A stretch of 5,675 nucleotides of DNA. Source: Rhizobium sp. Q54. GTDB lineage: Bacteria > Pseudomonadota > Alphaproteobacteria > Rhizobiales > Beijerinckiaceae. The translations under genes were made by a program, and so were the position numbers. Numbering within the stretch: position 1 is the first letter of the stretch; the number at the start of each line of letters is the position of its first letter. The notes beneath the pieces are model-generated. The model did no database searches. It had not been told where the DNA came from and was given only the letters and a program-made list of their open reading frames with translations. The stretch covers positions 1-5,675 of the forward strand of contig CAMDKB010000307.1 in NCBI GenBank assembly GCA_945901195.1, written 5' to 3'. Positions 1-5,490 of the stretch are shown piece after piece.

Positions 1-16
1 ATTGGTGCGCCATGCC

Positions 17-796
17 TCAGAACGCCAGATTCACCGCGCCACCATCAATGAGCAGGCTCTGCCCGGTGATATATCCGGCCTGCGCACTGGACAGAAATGC
101 GCACAACTGGCCAAATTCAGCCGCATCGCCGAAGCGCCGCGCGGGAATGGTGTTACGGCGCGTCTCCTCGATCTGAGCCTCGCTGACGCCGCGCATTTTC
201 GCCTGCGCGGTCGTCGCCTGCACCAGCCGGTCAGTCGCAAAAGCGCCTGGCATGATCTGGTTGATGGTGACATTGGCATGCGCGACCTGCCGCGCCACAC
301 CGGCCAGAAAGGCCGTCAATCCGGCCCGTGCGCCCGACGACAGATCGAGCCCCATCATCGGCGAAATCACCGAGCTTGATGTGATATTGACGATGCGCCC
401 GAATTTGCGCTCCACCATTCCGTCGATCACTTTCTGTATGAGCTCGATAGGCGTGAACATGTTTGCATTGGCGCCTGCCACCAGATCGTCATGGCTCAGG
501 GCGCGAAAATCCTTCAGCGGCGGGCCGGAATTGTTAGTGACCAGAATGTCGGGCTGCGGACAGGCGGCCAGCAGAGCTAACCGACCCTCCGGTGTTCCCA
601 CATCCGCCGCAACGGGCGTCACTTTTACCCCATATTTTGCGGCGATCTCCGCAGCGGTTTTCGCCAGACCCTCAGCGTCACGTCCGTTGATGACGATGTT
701 CACGCCAGCTTCCGCCAATGCCATGGCGCAGGCCCGGCCAAGTCCCTTGCTTGAGGCGCAAACAATGGCCGAGCGGCCCTTGAGTCCCAGATCCAT
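17..796 (-). CDS. SDR family oxidoreductase (atypical, FabG-like, no catalytic Tyr)
   Basis: A complete 259-residue Rossmann-fold protein, the usual length for classical short-chain dehydrogenases/reductases. The cofactor loop near the N terminus reads CASSKGLG (residues 13-20), so the first glycine of the TGxxxGxG pattern is replaced by A14. Other family marks are AADV (63-66), NNSG (88-91, the NNAG motif), NITSSS (137-142, catalytic Ser region), PG (183-184) and the C-terminal ITGQSLLIDGG (243-253). Where YxxxK is expected the sequence has SSGAR (153-157), so Ser replaces Tyr and Arg replaces Lys. A known subgroup of beta-ketoacyl-ACP-reductase-like SDRs departs from both motifs in this way. 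It probably binds NAD(P)(H) in the cytoplasm; substrate is unknown and redox activity uncertain. The ATG at 796 is preceded by GGGGAAA at suitable spacing, and the stop is TGA. No partner gene is visible; the upstream region is a long gap. Confidence 0.93.
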   Translation of the reverse strand: MDLGLKGRSAIVCASSKGLGRACAMALAEAGVNIVINGRDAEGLAKTAAEIAAKYGVKVTPVAADVGTPEGRLALLAACPQPDILVTNNSGPPLKDFRALSHDDLVAGANANMFTPIELIQKVIDGMVERKFGRIVNITSSSVISPMMGLDLSSGARAGLTAFLAGVARQVAHANVTINQIMPGAFATDRLVQATTAQAKMRGVSEAQIEETRRNTIPARRFGDAAEFGQLCAFLSSAQAGYITGQSLLIDGGAVNLAF

Positions 797-1137
797 GACA
801 TTTCCCCGATTGATTTGCGGTTACAATGGCCGGTCAGGTGTTCAAGCGCAATAACGGGCAAGCACCGGCGTCCAGTACAAATGTCAGGGGCAATTACGCA
901 CCGCACAAAGATTAGGCAGCGCGGAGGCGGCCAGATAGTCTCGAATCGTGAAAACGGCTATATTCACCATAATATTACTACAAAATGGACCTGTTATTAC
1001 CCTGCCCGTTTTGGTAGATTGCTCCATGGTCGTTTCATGATCAGGTCAGGGGGAACGTGCACAACGAATCTCGTTGGGCGCCAAGCTAAACCCTTATACC
1101 CTGGGCTTTAATCCGTCTTTGAGTGCGAGTAACACAG
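797..1137. other. intergenic region, no convincing gene
   Basis: This is the first part of the long gap upstream of the SDR gene. It is more AT-rich than its surroundings at about 955-1005. It contains a small 6-bp stem with a 3-nt loop (CAACGA 1062-1067 / TCGTTG 1071-1076). I found no tRNA, no clear -35/-10 pair for the SDR gene and no recognisable protein remnant. An open frame of about 98 codons on the plus strand (from 815) has no plausible ribosome binding site or recognisable motif and is not called. Confidence 0.5.
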
Positions 1138-1329
1138 ATGTGGTCTTTAATCCGGCGTCATATCAAGACTGTTGAACTTCCACAGTCGGACGGCTCCAAC
1201 CGTATCATCTGGAAGAAATTGTCCATCAGCGACTTTGCAGGGCAGATGGAAGTCGAACTGGCCGAGCGCCGGGCAGCAAGACCTTATACGGCGTCCACGC
1301 ATCGCCGCGCCCTGAAAAAGGACCGGTAA
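1138..1329 (+). CDS. small hypothetical protein, doubtful
   Basis: A possible 63-residue basic protein starting MWSLIRRHIKTVELP and ending in an Arg/Lys-rich tail (HRRALKKDR). By hand count about two thirds of third codon positions are G or C, higher than at second positions, which mildly favours coding in this genome. The best start is the ATG at 1138, with only a weak GAG about 8 nt upstream; a GTG at 1123 is in frame but has no binding site. I do not recognise the family. It lies alone between two minus-strand genes, pointing towards the 3' end of the MetE-like gene. It could be a real small gene, a fragment of a decayed gene, or chance. Confidence 0.3.
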   Translation: MWSLIRRHIKTVELPQSDGSNRIIWKKLSISDFAGQMEVELAERRAARPYTASTHRRALKKDR

Positions 1330-1420
1330 ATACCAACTTTCCAATTCCTTCATCATCATCATCCTGCACGCCACGAAATAGTCTGCCCTCCGGGCGCAGC
1401 AGGTCGGCCTGCCGATTGGG

Positions 1421-2539
1421 TCAGCCCAGAACCTCGCGCAGTATTCCCAATTGGCGCTTGTGATCTTCAATGATGACCGCCACGGGATCGGCAGGCTTGC
1501 CGCCATCATCGGCGAGCAGATGGCCGGGCCTTTCGAGTGTGCGCCCAAATCCGCAAGGCGCTGAAACGCCGAATGTGCCGAGATATTTCTTCATCACTTC
1601 GAGTTGCCTGCGCGGGCCATCGGCTCCATGCAAATGGTGCACACTGCCCATGTAGATTTTAGCACCAGCGCTTCGAAGGTCTGCGAGCGGCGCAAAAAAC
1701 GCATCCTCGGATGAACCAAGCGTTGGGATATGTACAAACTCAACCTTCCGGCCTGAAGCGGCAACCGCTGCATTGGCCAGAATAACTGCGCTTGCCAGAC
1801 AGGGTGGTTGCCTGGAAGGCCAGCCGCTGAGCGTGCCAAAGCACATGTGGTGCCCCAGATGCACAGACGCAGGAATGGCGGAACATATTTGCTCAAGCGG
1901 CGCACACATGCGCGCAGCCTCTTTGGCAGCGCCTGACAGATCACCGATATTGGCGAGCAGATCGACGGCGCGGTTTTCAATCGCCAGATCCCACTGGATC
2001 GCCAGATCATCATTGGGGATTATCTCGACGATCTTCGCCACTTCCGCGCGCAGGGATTGCGTGAAGCCCTCCACCAGCTTCGGCACATCTTCCTCGGGGA
2101 AAAAATAGGCAATGGCGCTATAGGTGAGCGGTATGCAAACCTGAAACCGCACGTGCTGCGGGATGATTCCGTCCTTCTTCATGTATCGGAAAAGCGTATA
2201 GGATGTGATCGCATCCCGGGCAAAACCAAGGCGCCAGCCGGGATCACCAAACATCACCTTCCCTACCCCGGGCCGTACGCGAAATCCAAACTCGTCATGC
2301 CGGCCATGTGGCCACCATTTCTCAACGCCATTCTCGCGCTCGGGCCATTTCACGGTTTCGATATCTGGATGGGCTGTGTAGACACGGTAGGCAAGACCAT
2401 CGATCCAGTAGCGCCGTGTGCCAACTTCGCCATCGGGCATGTAATCGAGCCACTGACCGAGCGCGCCGCCAAAAATGCGGAACGATTGCTCCGCCGTCTC
2501 GCAAGGAAGGCTTCCCGGTAGAAACAATTCGCCTGACAT
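1421..2539 (-). CDS. MetE-like (UROD/MetE-like superfamily) protein, putative Zn-dependent methyltransferase
   Basis: A 372-residue protein, about the size of the catalytic C-terminal domain of cobalamin-independent methionine synthase (MetE) without its N-terminal half. With the start at 2539, HHMCFG (230-235) matches the HMCY signature carrying two MetE zinc ligands (His and Cys), and APCGFGRT (327-334) matches the PDCGLKTR segment carrying the third (Cys). QWDLAIE (182-188) sits where MetE has its VQIDEP-like strand. The fourth MetE ligand, a Glu, aligns by eye with His270 in KVEFVH. It probably adopts a TIM-barrel fold in the cytoplasm and may act on a thiol or other methyl acceptor; the true substrate is unknown, and it is too divergent to be called methionine synthase. 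An ATG 60 nt further upstream (2599) is in frame, but the ATG at 2539 follows an excellent AGGAG with 5-nt spacing and begins the conserved LPGSLP block. Stop is TGA. Divergent from the hydrolase at 2730. Confidence 0.85.
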   Translation of the reverse strand: MSGELFLPGSLPCETAEQSFRIFGGALGQWLDYMPDGEVGTRRYWIDGLAYRVYTAHPDIETVKWPERENGVEKWWPHGRHDEFGFRVRPGVGKVMFGDPGWRLGFARDAITSYTLFRYMKKDGIIPQHVRFQVCIPLTYSAIAYFFPEEDVPKLVEGFTQSLRAEVAKIVEIIPNDDLAIQWDLAIENRAVDLLANIGDLSGAAKEAARMCAPLEQICSAIPASVHLGHHMCFGTLSGWPSRQPPCLASAVILANAAVAASGRKVEFVHIPTLGSSEDAFFAPLADLRSAGAKIYMGSVHHLHGADGPRRQLEVMKKYLGTFGVSAPCGFGRTLERPGHLLADDGGKPADPVAVIIEDHKRQLGILREVLG

Positions 2540-2542
2540 TTG

Positions 2543-2550
2543 CTCTCCTG
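2543..2550 (-). promoter_or_regulatory. ribosome binding site deciding the MetE-like start
   Basis: Read on the minus strand, this is CAGGAGAG, followed 3 nt later by the ATG at 2539; the AGGAG core lies 5 nt from the start. It is the strongest Shine-Dalgarno sequence in the window and places the start at 2539 rather than the in-frame ATG at 2599. Confidence 0.75.
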
Positions 2551-2652
2551 AAGTCCTCAAACCACAAGGACGACCCGTTCCCTGCCCACAGGCTAGCATT
2601 TTCCAACGGACGGGGAAGCCGCCTTCACAGGTCCGCTTTCAAAGACTTTATT

Positions 2653-2680
2653 TTGTTGCCCGCCCTGGCCGCCCTATACT
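2653..2680 (+). promoter_or_regulatory. candidate sigma70-type promoter for the hydrolase gene
   Basis: TTGTTG (2653-2658) and TATACT (2675-2680) are separated by 16 bp. The -10 matches the consensus at five of six positions, the -35 at only three. This would start transcription near 2687 and give a leader of about 43 nt before the ATG at 2730. It lies in the 190-bp divergent region shared with the MetE-like gene; I found no comparably good promoter on the other strand. Confidence 0.4.
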
Positions 2681-2729
2681 GCCTGCAATCAGAACCGGTC
2701 TCAATCCGGCATGCCGGAAGGGAAATCAT

Positions 2730-3581
2730 ATGTTCCGTAGTCTCTTCATTGTGGCCACGATCCTGATGATGGTTCCCGCCCTCGCCTGTGGCCAGCGCGG
2801 CGATCCCTGCAAGGTTCCCCTGGGGGAATATTACGTGGCCTTGCCAGCCGATGGCAGCAGCCCGCGCGCAGCCATCGTGCACTTCCACGGCGGCGGCGGT
2901 GATGGCTTTGCCGTGGTCGAAGATCGCAACATTGTTGGACCCATGGTGGACCGCAATTATGTCGTGCTGGCGCCGCACGGGCAGAAGCGCGGCTCGCTCG
3001 GCAATGGCTGGACCTTCCGCCCCGATCACGTGCCCGGCCGCGATGAACTCGCCTACTTGCGCGAGATCGTCGCCGACGCGGTGACACGTTTCAACATCGA
3101 CCGGAACCGTGTGCTTGTGGCGGGTCATTCGGTCGGCGGTTCGATCACCTGGTACATTGCTTGCCGCGCTGCGCCCGGAGAGTTCGCGGCCTACGCCCCT
3201 TATTCGGGAGGCTTCTGGCGGCCGCATCCGGAAAGCTGCAACGGCCCGGTAAAAATGCTGCACACCCATGGCTGGGATGATCCGGTCGTGCCGCTGGAAG
3301 GACGAACCTTCCGCCGGCCGCAATTCACCGCCATGCAAGGCGACATCATGGAAGGCCTGCAGATGTGGCGGAAAATGAATGGCTGCGACACCCAGGCTCC
3401 CGCACGCATGGAGCGTGGCGAAACCTACTGGTCGCGCATCTGGGATAAATGCGCACCCGGCACAGCCCTGCAATTCGTGCTGTCGCCCGGTGGCCACGAC
3501 ATGACCCCGTTCTGGCCGAAACTCACAATGGACTGGTTTGAGGGGCAGATGAAACCGCTCGTCAGCGCGTCGCCGAAATAG
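2730..3581 (+). CDS. secreted alpha/beta hydrolase, PHB depolymerase/LpqC-type esterase
   Basis: A 283-residue exported serine hydrolase. Residues 1-19 form a signal peptide: basic start MFR, hydrophobic core, then ALA before C20, fitting signal peptidase I; a lipobox is not well matched. The mature part has the oxyanion-loop HFHGGGGDGF (51-60), the nucleophile elbow GHSVGG with Ser134, a probable acid in GWDDPVVP (D184) and the catalytic His in GGHDM (H256). These are arranged as in the polyhydroxybutyrate depolymerase/feruloyl-esterase-like group. GHSVGG replaces the GLSNGG common there. Six cysteines in the mature chain (20, 27, 145, 170, 219, 241) suggest disulfides in the periplasm or outside. 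It likely hydrolyses an ester; the substrate (polyester, feruloyl or other) cannot be told. The ATG at 2730 follows GGAAGGGAA, and the frame's upstream extension reads through intergenic DNA. It converges on the next gene with a 3-bp gap. Confidence 0.9.
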   Translation: MFRSLFIVATILMMVPALACGQRGDPCKVPLGEYYVALPADGSSPRAAIVHFHGGGGDGFAVVEDRNIVGPMVDRNYVVLAPHGQKRGSLGNGWTFRPDHVPGRDELAYLREIVADAVTRFNIDRNRVLVAGHSVGGSITWYIACRAAPGEFAAYAPYSGGFWRPHPESCNGPVKMLHTHGWDDPVVPLEGRTFRRPQFTAMQGDIMEGLQMWRKMNGCDTQAPARMERGETYWSRIWDKCAPGTALQFVLSPGGHDMTPFWPKLTMDWFEGQMKPLVSASPK

Positions 3582-3584
3582 CTT

Positions 3585-4301
3585 TCACGCAAACAACGCC
3601 AGCTTCTGTTTCACCGGCATCTTGTCGATGTGGATAAAGGCCGCGGCGCGTTCGCGAAGGCCAGGTCTGGACACGACGGGCAAAGCGGCTTCAACCCTTG
3701 CTGGTTCGCGGGCTGGTTGAGGAGCTGGCTCAGGCTGCGGCGCAGCAGGCAGCTCAACTGCCGCAGGAGCCGCAAGCGTCGTATCGACTATTTCCTCGCG
3801 CGCCTGCTCATCAATGATAATGCCTGCGCCCGCGGGCGATTTCGCAGGCGCTGTGTTGTCAGCAGCGGCAGCATCGCAAAATTCTACATCCCCCGCTTTG
3901 GGCAAAAGTTCCGCCAGCTGACGCGCCTCTGAATCGATGGCTGAACAGGCCGAACCATCAATGCCGCGTTCGCGCATATACCAGAAGATATCCAGCAACC
4001 TTTCGCTGGTTTTTTCGATCTGCGCTGCGGCAAGGGCAGGCAGCGAGTCGCCACCCGCCGCAGAAGCGCCACCACTGGACTTCACCATTTTTTCGATGCG
4101 TTCCAGCGCACTCAAAAGGCCGGCTGTTTCTGCCGCCCGCATGCGCCGTGCATATTCCTTGAGGAACCAGCGCCCGCGCGCAGTCTCCATCACTGCATCT
4201 TCGATGGCCTCATAGTCGGCCTCGGTGATGCCGTCGGGCGGGCGATGCGGCTGCAACTCGCGGCCCTGCCCTGTTGAATGATCTTGCGGATGTCCCTGCA
4301 T
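3585..4301 (-). CDS. conserved hypothetical protein with Pro/Ala-rich linker
   Basis: A 238-residue predicted cytoplasmic protein with no signal peptide or membrane segment. Residues 25-72 form a conserved-looking helical block (ITEADYEAIEDAVMETARG, then RWFLKEYARR). A second helical region at 88-133 includes SERLLDIFWYMRERGID. A low-complexity linker rich in Ala, Pro and Glu follows (about 143-210, with PQPEPAPQPAREPAR), then a short conserved-looking tail (HIDKMPVKQKLALFA). I associate the N-terminal block with uncharacterised alphaproteobacterial proteins but know no function. The architecture, two helical parts tethered to a short C-terminal peptide, suggests an adaptor or protein-interaction role, which is inference only. 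The ATG at 4301 has a poor ribosome binding site, so the true start could be internal; the conserved block begins near residue 25 in any case. Confidence 0.8.
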   Translation of the reverse strand: MQGHPQDHSTGQGRELQPHRPPDGITEADYEAIEDAVMETARGRWFLKEYARRMRAAETAGLLSALERIEKMVKSSGGASAAGGDSLPALAAAQIEKTSERLLDIFWYMRERGIDGSACSAIDSEARQLAELLPKAGDVEFCDAAAADNTAPAKSPAGAGIIIDEQAREEIVDTTLAAPAAVELPAAPQPEPAPQPAREPARVEAALPVVSRPGLRERAAAFIHIDKMPVKQKLALFA

Positions 4302-4352
4302 GCTTCAGCCCGGTCGCGCCGAATGCGCCGACCAGATTTGCACCAGATATGG

Positions 4353-4367
4353 GTAACGAAGAGTTAA
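4353..4367. promoter_or_regulatory. weak candidate CtrA-type site
   Basis: GTAA, seven bases, then TTAA: one mismatch from the alphaproteobacterial CtrA consensus TTAA-N7-TTAA. It lies about 50 bp upstream of the ATG of the conserved hypothetical protein, a sensible promoter position. Sites this close to consensus are expected about twice by chance in a window of this size, so the support is only positional. Confidence 0.15.
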
Positions 4368-4388
4368 CGCGGGTGAACCCGGCGTTAA
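4364..4388 (-). terminator. hairpin after the cytochrome c gene, probable terminator
   Basis: TTAACGCGGG (4364-4373) pairs with CCCGGCGTTAA (4378-4388) as a 10-bp stem with one bulged G and a TGAA loop. On the minus strand it begins at the base next to the TAA stop of the cytochrome c gene, the usual place for an intrinsic terminator. The tract after it on that strand (CTCTTCGTT) is only moderately T-rich, so termination may be partial. It also lies just upstream of the next minus-strand gene and may separate the two units. Confidence 0.5.
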
Positions 4389-5324
4389 TTATTCCTTCTT
4401 TGCGGGCGCAGCCGATTTGGGCGGGCTTTCGCGAACCGGCAGCGTCTTGAGATAAGCGCCCATGGCGAGCAGATCGGCCTCCGGCAATTCAGCCATATTC
4501 TTGATGACCGAGCCCATCGTGCCGCCCACAACGTCGCCTTCTATGTTGAAGCCCGTCTTCAGAAAGCCGGCGATATCTTTTGGAGTCCATTCGCCGAGCC
4601 CCTTGGCGTGCTGGCTGATATTGGGCACCCAGCCCCCCTTGCCTTCTGCGTCTGGCCCGCCTGCATAGCGTTGCGCAGTCACGATGCCACCGAGAATGTT
4701 GCGCGGCGAATGGCATTCGGCGCAATGGCCAAGCGATTCCACGAGATATTGCCCGCGCTGCACATCAGGGGCGCCCGTGGCGACCAGTGGCGCGCGATCA
4801 AAGAACAGCAGTTTCCACATGCCAAGGCTGCGGCGAATGTTGAACGGGAACGGCATGTCATGTGCCTTCGCCTTGCCGGCCACCGGCTCAAGTGAGCGAA
4901 TGAACACCATGAGATTCTTCACGTCCTCAATCTTCATCTTCGTATAGGTGGTGAAGGGGAAGGCCGGATAATAATGCGATCCATCAGGCGAGACGCCAGC
5001 TATCAGCGCATTGGCCATATCCGCAACCGTCCATTTGCCAACGCCATCCTCGCGATGGGGCGAAATGTTCGGCGCGTAGAAAGTGCCGAACGGCGAAGGC
5101 AGCGAATAACCCCCGCCGAGCTTCAGCCTGTCCTCCTGCCCCGGGCTGGCATGACAGGAAGCGCATCCGCCGGCAAAAAATATCACGCGGCCTTTTTCCT
5201 TGTCGCCGCCCTGTTCCAGCGAAGGTTCCAGCTTGGCGTAGACAGCGCGCGGCGCGGAAAGAAACCATGCGCCAACGGCGCCCAACAGTCCCAATATCAC
5301 AAGGGCGCCCAACAATTTACGCAC
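4389..5324 (-). CDS. membrane-anchored diheme cytochrome c
   Basis: A 311-residue protein (GTG start) with two c-type heme domains. Residues 3-22 are a hydrophobic N-terminal segment that serves as a membrane anchor or signal peptide, placing the hemes in the periplasm. Heme 1 binds at CASCH (C54, C57, H58) in the GGCASCHA context of mono/diheme cytochromes. Heme 2 binds at CAECH (C201, C204, H205). Likely axial methionines are M130 (YTKM) and M270 (GGTMG). The tail is Ala/Pro/Lys-rich. Such proteins carry electrons from a periplasmic or membrane dehydrogenase to the respiratory chain; no dehydrogenase is intact here. The GTG at 5324 has AGGGA 9 nt upstream and overlaps the end of the preceding frame by 8 nt; the in-frame ATG at 5348 adds 8 residues but has no binding site. 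A hairpin follows the TAA stop. Confidence 0.9.
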   Translation of the reverse strand: MRKLLGALVILGLLGAVGAWFLSAPRAVYAKLEPSLEQGGDKEKGRVIFFAGGCASCHASPGQEDRLKLGGGYSLPSPFGTFYAPNISPHREDGVGKWTVADMANALIAGVSPDGSHYYPAFPFTTYTKMKIEDVKNLMVFIRSLEPVAGKAKAHDMPFPFNIRRSLGMWKLLFFDRAPLVATGAPDVQRGQYLVESLGHCAECHSPRNILGGIVTAQRYAGGPDAEGKGGWVPNISQHAKGLGEWTPKDIAGFLKTGFNIEGDVVGGTMGSVIKNMAELPEADLLAMGAYLKTLPVRESPPKSAAPAKKE

Positions 5325-5490
5325 GTGAATAATTCCCTTTGCCGCCATAGGCGAGGCCGCCGATGACGCTAGTTAGCATCAAGAAGCGACCGCGCGAAAT
5401 CCAAAATCGCGTGATCGCGTCGGGAGCGAAGTCTGAACCGATCCATTCAAGCGTAGAATCCGCAATCGGCAATTCGCAAGGCTTTGCCAG
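5317..5490 (-). pseudogene. 3' remnant of a gene upstream of the cytochrome, truncated by an insertion sequence
   Basis: Read on the minus strand, this frame encodes 57 residues that look like a real C terminus: ELPIADSTLEWIGSDF, then APDAITRFWISRGRF, a hydrophobic stretch LMLTSVIGGLAYGG, and KGNYSRA before TAA. The frame has no start of its own and closes with a stop (TAA at 5497-5499) just inside the presumed insertion sequence end. Its own stop overlaps the cytochrome c GTG by 8 nt, typical of translational coupling in an operon. I do not recognise the family. By position it was probably a partner of the cytochrome, such as a dehydrogenase or membrane subunit, but that is inference from context only. 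Confidence 0.6.

Noticed and set aside
945..1010. The AT-rich patch as a replication origin or strong promoter
   Set aside because: There are no repeated DnaA-like boxes or iterons, and no properly spaced -35/-10 pair on either strand.
1385..1412. Two small stems (GCCC/GGGC and GCAGG/CCTGC) just downstream of the MetE-like stop, as a terminator
   Set aside because: The stems are only 4 and 5 bp and no T-rich tract follows on the minus strand.
2540..2599. A 20-residue extension of the MetE-like protein from the ATG at 2599
   Set aside because: The extension (MLACGQGTGRPCG...) is not family-like, and the ATG at 2539 has a near-perfect Shine-Dalgarno sequence.
2475..2729. An 85-codon N-terminal extension of the hydrolase frame
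   Set aside because: The ATG at 2730 has a good ribosome binding site and opens directly onto a signal peptide; the extension crosses the divergent promoter region and the start of the MetE-like gene.
2625..3497. A long minus-strand frame of 290 codons opposite the hydrolase
   Set aside because: It is the antisense shadow of a gene with a full catalytic triad and signal peptide; its translation is rich in His and Arg with no recognisable motif.
3585..4301. The conserved hypothetical protein as a CheZ-like chemotaxis phosphatase
   Set aside because: The helical middle region invites the comparison, but I see no CheZ-type D-x3-Q catalytic motif in it and no chemotaxis genes nearby.
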